Source: SIG636 sp045535465
GTDB lineage: Bacteria > Bacillota > Clostridia > Oscillospirales > CAG-382
DNA: 8,845 bases
Assembly: GCA_045535465.1 (NCBI GenBank)
Contig: JAZSLS010000147.1
Coordinates: 1-8,845, forward strand
Reading direction: 5' to 3'
The translations under genes were made by a program, and so were the position numbers. The notes beneath the pieces are model-generated. The model was not told the DNA's origin, ran no database searches, and saw only the letters and a list, made by a program, of their open reading frames with translations. Shown here piece by piece: positions 1 to 5,131 of this stretch (position 1 is its first letter; each line of letters opens with the position of its first letter).

Positions 1-1326
1 ATTTTCCTCTTCATCATCAGCAATGGTCCCGTAAGCTTTCTTCCAACCTGTCTCCAAGGGGATCTTACCCTTAGCGTGAAATTCGTAACCCTCGCAGGTA
101 AATACAAGCTTTGTTTCCTCGTATTTAAAGCTTTCCATAAGAACAGCCAAAAAACGCCTTACAACCAAATCGTAAATATTGCGCTCTTTAGCAGACATTT
201 CTGCAAAGTTGGGTCTTTGCTCGGTTGGGATAATTGCGTGGTGGTCTGTAACCTTTTTTGCGTTTACAATATACTGGGTTTGAATCTTCGCCTTAGAAAG
301 CTCCTTTGCCATATCTGCATAAGGTGTCATAAACAAAGCTTTTAGTCTTTCGGGAATGGTATCTGCAACGTCTTCCGTTATATATCTTGAGTCTGTTCTC
401 GGATACGTAAGTACCTTATGATATTCATAAAGGTTCTGCATTGCGGAAAGAGTCTCTTTAGCCGAATAACCAAACTTTTTATTTGCGTCTCTTTGCAATT
501 CAGTAAGGTCGTAAGCGGCAGGAGGCGCTGTTTCTTTTTTTGTGCTGTTTAAAGAGCTTATCTGACCTTTTTTGCCGGTTATTGCGTTAGCAACTTTTTC
601 TGCCTCTGCCTTGTCGTACATTCTCGCAATACCATCCTTAGCTTTGTATAAAGCTGTAAATGCGGAAGTTTTTGCGTGTACGGTGTAATAATCTTTGGGC
701 TTGAAGCTGTTGATAGCCTTTTCCCTTTCAACTATCATTGCAAGAGTAGGCGTTTGAACACGACCTGCGGATAATGAAGTATTAAACTTACAAGTAAGTC
801 CACGTGAAATGTTAAGACCCACTATCCAGTCAGCGTGAGCACGGCACTGTGCGCTTTTATAGAGATTGTCGTAGTGCGCAGCATCCTTTAAAGATGCAAA
901 TCCCTCTTTTATCGCTTTATCGGTCTGAGAAGATATCCAAAGTCTTTTTGTTTGACCTTTCCAACCGCATTTAGTAAGAATCCATCTTGCAACAAGCTCG
1001 CCTTCCCTACCGCTGTCAGTAGCAATTATAAGCTCACCTACATCCTTGCGTTTGGTAAGTGCACTGACAGCCCTATATTGCTTAGATGAATTTTTAATAA
1101 TCATCAACTTCATTTTTTTCGGAAGCATCGGCAAGTAATCCATACTCCAGCGTTTATATCTTTCGTCATAAGCTTCAGGATCTGCGAGAGTAACCAAGTG
1201 TCCTAAAGCCCAGGTAACAATATATTTATCGCCTTCAATATAACCGTCCCCTCTTTTTTTACAACCGAGGACACGGGCTATTTCTCTACCAACAGAAGGC
1301 TTTTCTGCCAAAACAATAGATTTCAT
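1..1326 (-). CDS. topB: DNA topoisomerase III (type IA), C-terminal part outside window
   Basis: Type IA topoisomerase that nicks single-stranded DNA through a tyrosine and passes a strand, acting on the chromosome to decatenate or resolve recombination intermediates. The reading frame is open from ATG at 1326 to the left edge (442 codons); Bacillus-type TopB is a little over 700 residues, so roughly the last 40% is missing. The N-terminal TOPRIM domain shows LAEKPSVGRE at residues 6-15 and ATDSGREGELVARW at about 102-115, which carries the metal-binding acidic residues. The catalytic tyrosine is Y308 in the motif LTYPRTDSRY. Further family blocks are GHLVTLADP, RLWISSQTDKAIKEGF, LSAGRVQTPTLAMI, YDLTELQRDAN and DHHAIIPTE. 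The start is fixed by AAAGGAGT seven bases upstream and a good promoter. It closely matches what is known of Bacillus subtilis TopB. It is divergent from the tRNA gene and unlikely to be functionally tied to the rest of the window. Confidence 0.96.
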   Translation of the reverse strand, partial: MKSIVLAEKPSVGREIARVLGCKKRGDGYIEGDKYIVTWALGHLVTLADPEAYDERYKRWSMDYLPMLPKKMKLMIIKNSSKQYRAVSALTKRKDVGELIIATDSGREGELVARWILTKCGWKGQTKRLWISSQTDKAIKEGFASLKDAAHYDNLYKSAQCRAHADWIVGLNISRGLTCKFNTSLSAGRVQTPTLAMIVEREKAINSFKPKDYYTVHAKTSAFTALYKAKDGIARMYDKAEAEKVANAITGKKGQISSLNSTKKETAPPAAYDLTELQRDANKKFGYSAKETLSAMQNLYEYHKVLTYPRTDSRYITEDVADTIPERLKALFMTPYADMAKELSKAKIQTQYIVNAKKVTDHHAIIPTEQRPNFAEMSAKERNIYDLVVRRFLAVLMESFKYEETKLVFTCEGYEFHAKGKIPLETGWKKAYGTIADDEEEN

Positions 1327-1333
1327 ATAAACA

Positions 1334-1341
1334 ACTCCTTT
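1334..1341 (-). promoter_or_regulatory. Ribosome binding site of topB
   Basis: On the minus strand this reads AAAGGAGT, seven bases before the ATG at 1326. It decides the start of topB. Confidence 0.85.
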
Positions 1342-1356
1342 AAGGTTTGTAAACTG

Positions 1357-1385
1357 ATTATATCATAAAATATGAAAATAGTAAA
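1357..1385 (-). promoter_or_regulatory. Sigma-A-type promoter of topB
   Basis: On the minus strand a -35 box TTTACT (1385-1380) is followed by a 17-bp spacer and a perfect -10 box TATAAT (1362-1357). Transcription should begin near 1350, giving a leader of about 24 nt that contains the topB ribosome binding site. The sequence TAATCG lies directly against the -35 box, as it does at the promoter at 1733-1761. Confidence 0.8.
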
Positions 1386-1433
1386 CGATTAAAATTTTTA
1401 TATCAAGTGAGCAAATAATTTTTGACAAACATC

Positions 1434-1462
1434 TTGACAAATCGTTTTCAATGTGCTATATT
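1434..1462 (+). promoter_or_regulatory. Sigma-A-type promoter of tRNA-Arg
   Basis: A perfect -35 box TTGACA (1434-1439), a 17-bp spacer and a -10 box TATATT (1457-1462) predict a start near 1469, about 22 nt before the mature tRNA. A second TTGACA stands 12 bp upstream at 1422-1427, with no matching -10 at normal spacing. ATCGTT occurs in the spacer at 1441-1446. Confidence 0.85.
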
Positions 1463-1467
1463 ACTTC

Positions 1468-1484
1468 AAGTGCCGAGTGCACTT
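1468..1484 (+). other. Hairpin in the tRNA 5' leader
   Basis: AAGTGC (1468-1473) and GCACTT (1479-1484) form a six-pair stem with a 5-nt loop at the predicted 5' end of the precursor, six bases before the mature tRNA. It could affect RNase P processing or leader stability; this role is inference. As DNA it could equally be a small operator. Confidence 0.4.
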
Positions 1485-1490
1485 ATATTT

Positions 1491-1567
1491 GCACCTGTAG
1501 CTCAGCTGGATAGAGTGCCTGGCTACGAACCAGTAGGTCGGGGGTTCGAATCCCTCCAGGTGTGCCA
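1491..1567 (+). tRNA. tRNA-Arg with anticodon ACG
   Basis: A 77-nt cloverleaf with encoded CCA (1565-1567). Acceptor strands are 1491-1497 and 1557-1563, D stem 1500-1503/1513-1516, anticodon stem 1518-1522/1530-1534, anticodon ACG at 1525-1527 in the loop CTACGAA, T stem 1540-1544/1552-1556 around TTCGAAT, and discriminator G1564. The D arm and anticodon loop match well-known bacterial tRNA-Arg(ACG). A34 is expected to be deaminated to inosine by TadA so that it reads CGU, CGC and CGA. Two helix ends are imperfect: G1 pairs with U72 and C27 faces U43. It has its own promoter and terminator, so it is a single-gene unit. Confidence 0.96.
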
Positions 1568-1568
1568 A

Positions 1569-1610
1569 AAAACAACCGTCATTCTGATACGACGGAATGA
1601 CGGTTGTTTT
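1569..1610 (+). terminator. Intrinsic terminator of tRNA-Arg
   Basis: A perfect 16-bp inverted repeat (1569-1584 with 1595-1610) around a 10-nt loop begins two bases after the tRNA CCA. The 3' arm ends in TTTT, followed by ATA. The U run is short and belongs to the stem, but the stem is strong and well placed. An alternative pairing of CCGTC with GACGG inside the element is also possible. Confidence 0.8.
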
Positions 1611-1662
1611 ATACCCAAAATCGGCTTTTTGAGAACTTTTCGGGAACGAAATCTCCTAATCG

Positions 1663-1746
1663 ATCGTTTAATCGTTAAAATACAAGTAATCGTTAAATTA
1701 CACCCATAATCGTTGATTTACAGAGATAATCGTTGAAAAACAGCGA
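1663..1746 (+). repeat. Direct-repeat array, candidate LytTR-type operator
   Basis: ATCGTT begins at 1663, 1671, 1689, 1709 and 1729. The last four copies head longer units with the consensus TAATCGTTRAWWTACANNNA, starting at 1669, 1687, 1707 and 1727 (spacings 18, 20 and 20 bp). The final unit overlaps the -35 box at 1733. Direct repeats with a GTT core spaced about two helical turns apart just upstream of -35 are typical of LytTR-domain regulators. The unit ATCGTTGAT agrees at eight of nine positions with the published LytTR consensus [TA][AC][CA]GTTN[AG][TG] as I recall it. The repeats are seen directly; the regulator is inferred, and no LytTR gene is in this window. Confidence 0.7.
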
Positions 1747-1761
1747 GTTTTATGATATGAT
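1733..1761 (+). promoter_or_regulatory. Promoter of the 195-aa membrane protein gene
   Basis: A -35 box TTGAAA (1733-1738), a 17-bp spacer and a -10 box TATGAT (1756-1761) predict a start near 1768 and a leader of only about 14 nt. Shine-Dalgarno-like AAGAGG (1769-1774) lies seven bases before the ATG. The last repeat of the upstream array overlaps the -35 box, which suits a regulator that contacts RNA polymerase or blocks it. Confidence 0.75.
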
Positions 1762-1781
1762 AAATAAAAAGAGGCTAAAAT

Positions 1782-2369
1782 ATGAATAAGAAGTTATTTG
1801 TGATTTCTGTTCCGATAGTGCTTGTTCCTTATCTTGCTCTGTTTACATTGGCTACGGTTTTCTTCTCAACCAAGATCCCCTTTTTTAATTACATAATGGA
1901 AGCTGTGTTTGACAGTAATGCTTTATATCTAATTGCCGCATTATTGCTTTATTGTCTGCTGACCGGTGTGTTAAGCATTGTTTTCTTTTTTGTAAGTATA
2001 TATAAAAAGTGGGATGCGATCTCCTTAGCAAAAACTTCGATGATTATGAAATTAGCACAAATTCCGGCTTATGTGTTAATATTTGCGTTGGGTGCTGTAT
2101 TCGTTATAACAATCTTTACCATCCCATTTTCTATTGGTCTTTTCGTAATTGATTGTCTTTCGGTATTTATGACAGGACTTTTTGTCATTTCTTCGGTAAT
2201 TGCTACAATCAGGAATGATGCTTTCACGCTTAAAGAAGTTATTTGGGTAATATTATTACAGTTTGTTTTTTGCGCCGATGTGATTTCTTCAGTTATTTTT
2301 TATATTAAACTAAAAAGAGCCAATCAACAACAAATGCTCAATAATAACGTCGCACCCCTAATGACTTAA
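1782..2369 (+). CDS. Small polytopic membrane protein, function unknown (possibly DUF6652 family)
   Basis: A 195-residue integral membrane protein with about five hydrophobic helices at roughly residues 6-28, 48-73, 92-115, 117-142 and 152-175. A positively charged loop (SIYKKWD) follows helix 2, and the tail is short, polar and Asn/Gln-rich. There is no signal peptidase site, enzyme motif or metal ligand cluster. The N-terminal pattern VPYLALFTLATVFFSTKIP recalls small clostridial membrane proteins that I believe are filed as DUF6652; this match is from memory and uncertain. The gene stands alone, with its own promoter behind a direct-repeat operator array and its own terminator, so it is probably a regulated single-gene unit. 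It may be an accessory of a sensing or export system encoded elsewhere. Convergent with the radical SAM gene. Confidence 0.85.
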   Translation: MNKKLFVISVPIVLVPYLALFTLATVFFSTKIPFFNYIMEAVFDSNALYLIAALLLYCLLTGVLSIVFFFVSIYKKWDAISLAKTSMIMKLAQIPAYVLIFALGAVFVITIFTIPFSIGLFVIDCLSVFMTGLFVISSVIATIRNDAFTLKEVIWVILLQFVFCADVISSVIFYIKLKRANQQQMLNNNVAPLMT

Positions 2370-2396
2370 TCCACTCCCTAAAATGAATTTGTACGC

Positions 2397-2441
2397 ACTA
2401 ACAACAAAAGTGGGTGCATTTGCATTAAAATTATTGTTAGT
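2397..2441. repeat. Inverted repeat in the convergent intergenic region
   Basis: ACTAACAA (2397-2404) and TTGTTAGT (2434-2441) are exact 8-bp inverted copies separated by 29 bp, inside the 3' untranslated region of the membrane protein gene and just before its terminator. It may be a weak RNA stem near the 3' end or simply chance in AT-rich DNA. Confidence 0.3.
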
Positions 2442-2444
2442 CTT

Positions 2445-2482
2445 CAAAGAATCAAGTCTTTTGGCTTGGTTCTTTGTTTTAT
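2445..2482 (+). terminator. Intrinsic terminator of the membrane protein gene
   Basis: A 14-bp stem (2445-2458 with 2463-2476) closes on a UUUU loop and is followed by TTTTAT. Two of the pairs are G-U in the rightward RNA. In leftward RNA they become A-C mismatches and no U tract follows. The element therefore ends rightward transcription only and is unlikely to stop the opposing operon. Confidence 0.88.
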
Positions 2483-2486
2483 AAAA

Positions 2487-3239
2487 CTAAAACGGGATGT
2501 AATTGCTTATTATCTCTGATATGCTCTGCCTTAAAACATTTCCGTTAAGAACGTCACCATTTGGTGCAAACGAAATACATCTTACGTTATAAGGATCTTC
2601 TATGTATGGATTCTCAACCGTTTTTTCATTGAAATATTCAGCAAAATATTTAAGTGCGTTACCTTTGGCGAATATTACATTGCCTTCGCTTTGTTCTATC
2701 CCAAGTTCGTTAAATTCACGAAGTATTGACATAGTTTTTTCGTTATAAGGATTTTTGTCATCACGGCTAACAAGCCACGCCGGTTGCGTTTTTATAGGAA
2801 TACTTGCATTTTTTGCTGCTAAAGCGAAAAGCTTAACTATTTCTACAGGGATAGTTTCTTGATGGAAAGCGTCTACAGATAATCTAAGGTCGTTGACTCC
2901 GCTTTCATAGAGCTGGTAAACGACCTCGTTTATACGTTTTACATCCTTTGAAAAATACCCATTGGTTATTATCTGACGATGTGGTATTTCAAACTTTTTA
3001 GCGGTTGTATGAATTTTACATACCACTTCAGGAAAAAGCAAGGGCTCACCACCAAAAGTCATAACCGTTTTTAGTTTATAGTTAGCTGCAATAGTTTTTA
3101 AAGCGTTGGATGCAACAATGGGATCTATATATTCTCCGCAAGAGGAATGTTCACCCTCAGAACAATGCTTACATTTTCCTGTACAAGCATAGGTAATAAC
3201 GTACTCAACTTTTTCTAAATTTTTAAAATATTCATTCAT
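2487..3239 (-). CDS. Radical SAM protein with degenerate C-terminal SPASM-like region
   Basis: A 250-residue radical SAM enzyme. The CX3CX2C motif that binds the [4Fe-4S] cluster is ACTGKCKHC, with C19, C23 and C26. TFGGEPLL at residues 61-68 is the GGE motif that contacts SAM, and ITNGYF (90-95) and LRLSVDAFHQE (118-128) are later barrel strands. The C-terminal segment CISFAPNGDVLNGNV (221-235) resembles the end of SPASM/twitch domains but keeps only one cysteine, so an auxiliary iron-sulfur cluster is unlikely. The substrate is unknown; family members include peptide-modifying enzymes, but no RiPP precursor is visible nearby. It is the last gene of the leftward run, 14 bases after the lipoprotein stop, and lacks a convincing Shine-Dalgarno site. 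No terminator follows it on this strand. Soluble and cytoplasmic, presumably oxygen-sensitive. Confidence 0.93.
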   Translation of the reverse strand: MNEYFKNLEKVEYVITYACTGKCKHCSEGEHSSCGEYIDPIVASNALKTIAANYKLKTVMTFGGEPLLFPEVVCKIHTTAKKFEIPHRQIITNGYFSKDVKRINEVVYQLYESGVNDLRLSVDAFHQETIPVEIVKLFALAAKNASIPIKTQPAWLVSRDDKNPYNEKTMSILREFNELGIEQSEGNVIFAKGNALKYFAEYFNEKTVENPYIEDPYNVRCISFAPNGDVLNGNVLRQSISEIISNYIPF

Positions 3240-3253
3240 AATAATTTTGATTT

Positions 3254-3790
3254 CTATTTTTGGTTTATTGCAGAAACACTAAGAACGCTATCGGAGTACT
3301 TTATGATAATACTCACACCGCAAGCACCGTTTGTTACACCAAGTGATGCGTAAAAGCTGTCATTTTCTTCATCAAACTCTTCTTCATAAAAACCGTCTTT
3401 GGATTTGTAATTGCTTTTAACGTTATCGTATATTTGTTTAGCAATATCCATAGCAGTGTCATAATCAGAAGGTTCAAAGTTGTACTCAACCTCAGTCAAC
3501 TCGCTGCTTAAAAGCTTATTATCAAATATATACGTAGTATCCGCCTTTAATTCAAATACGTTTTCAGCATATGTATACGCAGCAAAAGGAGTGTCACAAT
3601 AATCTGATAACGCATCAAGAGGTTCGCCTTTTATATCTTTAATTTCATCAAAGGACATACCAAAGCGCACACCATCATTCTGTAAAGACACAGAATAATC
3701 AGAACTATTGTTATCGCAAGCGGTAACTGCACAAATGAAAATCAGCAAGAGCAAAAGCGACGTTAAATATTTTTTAATTTCAAAATGCAT
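3254..3790 (-). CDS. Putative secreted lipoprotein, function unknown
   Basis: A 178-residue protein from ATG at 3790. It begins with a charged n-region (HFEIKK), a Leu/Ile-rich core and a lipobox V22-T23-A24-C25, so it is predicted to be lipidated on C25 and anchored on the outer face of the membrane. A TTG at 3844 would lengthen the frame by 18 residues, but it would put extra sequence before the signal peptide and lie inside the end of the SIS gene; ATG at 3790 is preferred. The early motif VRFGMSFDEIKDIKGEP resembles the opening of BamE/SmpA-like or BLIP-like small domains (G-x-S-x-x-E-I...G-x-P), which is only a fold hint. An acidic stretch (EEEFDEENDSF) lies in the second half. It follows the SIS gene by 19 bases with at best a weak GGA-type ribosome binding site. 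Confidence 0.82.
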   Translation of the reverse strand: MHFEIKKYLTSLLLLLIFICAVTACDNNSSDYSVSLQNDGVRFGMSFDEIKDIKGEPLDALSDYCDTPFAAYTYAENVFELKADTTYIFDNKLLSSELTEVEYNFEPSDYDTAMDIAKQIYDNVKSNYKSKDGFYEEEFDEENDSFYASLGVTNGACGVSIIIKYSDSVLSVSAINQK

Positions 3791-3809
3791 AATCGTAAAT
3801 CCATTAAAA

Positions 3810-4535
3810 CTACAAATGCTTAATGCGAGGAGTGTAACGTTCAATTAAAGCTTCATTGTACTCAGCTCCTCCCTCAACGTTACCGCTTTTGTAAATGGGA
3901 GCTTTGACCACAGCAGAGGCAATACCTGCAGCTTCAACGAGCACGCTGTTTAAAATGAGAGTGCTTGCCGCTGTAGAAACAGCGCCCATCTTTATGCCGT
4001 CAATATCGACAACAGCGTCACCTGATGGTACGCAATTATCAAGATACAAATCAGCGCACTGGTAAAGCAACTTTCCGGAAGAATGTCTGGACTTTTTATC
4101 AAAGTACGAGGAAGAACATATAGCAGCCGTAAACACACCGTTTTCTCTGCCCAAAGTTGCCATTTCTATCGGTACAGAGTTTATTCCTGAAGTAGAAACC
4201 ACTATCAAGGAGTCATTTGCGTTAGGTGCATATCTTTTATAAATATGTTTAGCCAATCCTTCCATACGTTCAAATGCGCTGCTTTTTGCTGCACCGTTAT
4301 GAAGCATAAGGTCGGTGTCAAACATAGCACACACATTGGCAAGACCACCTGCACGATAAAATGCATCACCTGCTATTAAATGGCTATGTCCGCAACCGAA
4401 AACGTAAATTATACCGTCGTTTTCTATAGTCTTGGAGATATGTTTAGCCGTTTCTGAAATAGCCTCGGCTTGAGTAGTGTGAATTTTTTCCAAAGTTTCA
4501 GTTAAAGCATTGTAATAAGTATCAATAGTAGTCAT
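3810..4535 (-). CDS. SIS-domain sugar-phosphate-binding protein, UPF0309-like
   Basis: A 241-residue SIS-domain protein of the type grouped with GmhA and MurQ relatives and catalogued as UPF0309. The SIS fold occurs in isomerases, lyases and regulators that bind phosphorylated (often amino) sugars. Visible family blocks are an N-terminal helical part (1-40), YVFGCGHSHLIAGDAFYRAGG (about 44-64) with the phosphate-loop Ser/His, VVSTSGINSVPIEMA (112-126), CVPSGDAVVD (168-177), and a C-terminal ending in YTPRIKHL. No signal peptide, so cytoplasmic. Its ATG overlaps the stop of the CBM9-like gene by one base (TAATG), indicating translational coupling. The only Shine-Dalgarno-like sequence is rather far upstream. 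Together with the epimerase gene two places upstream it suggests sugar-phosphate interconversion; the actual reaction is not known. Confidence 0.92.
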   Translation of the reverse strand: MTTIDTYYNALTETLEKIHTTQAEAISETAKHISKTIENDGIIYVFGCGHSHLIAGDAFYRAGGLANVCAMFDTDLMLHNGAAKSSAFERMEGLAKHIYKRYAPNANDSLIVVSTSGINSVPIEMATLGRENGVFTAAICSSSYFDKKSRHSSGKLLYQCADLYLDNCVPSGDAVVDIDGIKMGAVSTAASTLILNSVLVEAAGIASAVVKAPIYKSGNVEGGAEYNEALIERYTPRIKHL

Positions 4536-5128
4536 TATTCAATAACCAGCTCTCCAAAGAATTCAGGACGATGAAAATCGGGTTTAGGCAAATCAATAGG
4601 ATTCCACATACCAAAATGAGGAATAGCAGTATCATCACCGCACTTATAGAAGTTACCTCGGAAGGTATAACCTGAAACGTAATCAACGTGACCAAACAAG
4701 GCATCCAAAACCTCAAAACTGAGAAAATATTCTACACGCCAAAAACCACCGTTTTTTATAACATTAACGGGAGGGAGCTCAACAACGTCAGCAGCGCTTT
4801 TCTTATTTTCCCTACTCTCACGAATGCCCATAAGAAAAGCACCGGCGGAGTTCATTTCTAAATTGCTGTAAAGAGGAGAATTGTTATTAAACGAAGCAAA
4901 AAACTCAAGACAGCTATCAGTCCAAACAGGATCGTTAAAATTCTTATATACTGCTCTCGGCTCTTTTTCATAGCAAGTCATCTGCAAAGCAAAACCCTTA
5001 CCTTCAATAAGTACAAGCTTAGCGTAAGCAACGGGTCTGTAAATGCCGCCCCAAATGTATTTGTTTATGTATGCAGGTGCTACTGCATCGAAGTCAAGTT
5101 CTTTTTGTCTTTTTACAATATAGCTCAT
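4535..5128 (-). CDS. CBM9-like carbohydrate-binding protein, cytosolic
   Basis: A 197-residue stand-alone domain of the carbohydrate-binding module family 9-like type. Diagnostic blocks are DPVWTDSCLEFFASF (66-80), YSNLEMNSAGAFLMG (87-101), the central strand GGFWRVEYFLSFEVL (127-141), RGNFYKCGDDTAIPHFGMWNP (157-177) and PDFHRPEFFGEL (183-194). There is no signal peptide or attached catalytic domain. It is therefore probably intracellular, unlike classical CBM9 domains appended to secreted xylanases. The start is fixed by AAAAGGAGA eight bases upstream. Its stop overlaps the SIS start and its own start is three bases from the epimerase stop. Whether it binds sugar or has become an enzyme or regulatory subunit cannot be told from sequence. 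Confidence 0.9.
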   Translation of the reverse strand: MSYIVKRQKELDFDAVAPAYINKYIWGGIYRPVAYAKLVLIEGKGFALQMTCYEKEPRAVYKNFNDPVWTDSCLEFFASFNNNSPLYSNLEMNSAGAFLMGIRESRENKKSAADVVELPPVNVIKNGGFWRVEYFLSFEVLDALFGHVDYVSGYTFRGNFYKCGDDTAIPHFGMWNPIDLPKPDFHRPEFFGELVIE

Positions 5129-5131
5129 TAA

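Noticed and set aside
76..345. Rightward 89-codon open frame opposite topB
   Set aside because: Lies entirely antisense to the clearly conserved topB frame, has no ribosome site and no recognisable protein features.
1491..1567. tRNA gene as an integration site for a mobile element
   Set aside because: No second copy of the tRNA 3' end and no integrase, excisionase or phage gene was found in the window.
1422..1709. Rightward 95-codon open frame across the tRNA gene
   Set aside because: It runs through the tRNA promoter, tRNA, terminator hairpin and repeat array, so it cannot be a real gene.
1663..1746. Repeat array read as a CRISPR or as replication iterons
   Set aside because: Units of 18-20 bp without unique spacers exclude a CRISPR. 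No replication initiator gene, DnaA boxes or plasmid features are nearby, and the overlap with a -35 box points to an operator.
2487..3239. RiPP-maturation cluster around the radical SAM gene
   Set aside because: No short precursor-like ORF, leader-binding domain or protease is nearby, and the SPASM cysteines are mostly missing.
3791..3844. Longer lipoprotein start at TTG 3844
   Set aside because: It would place 18 residues before a normal lipoprotein signal peptide and overlap the SIS gene; ATG at 3790 gives a standard n-region and lipobox.
4522..4716. 64-codon hydrophobic leftward frame
   Set aside because: Out-of-frame shadow inside the CBM9-like gene, with no start signal.
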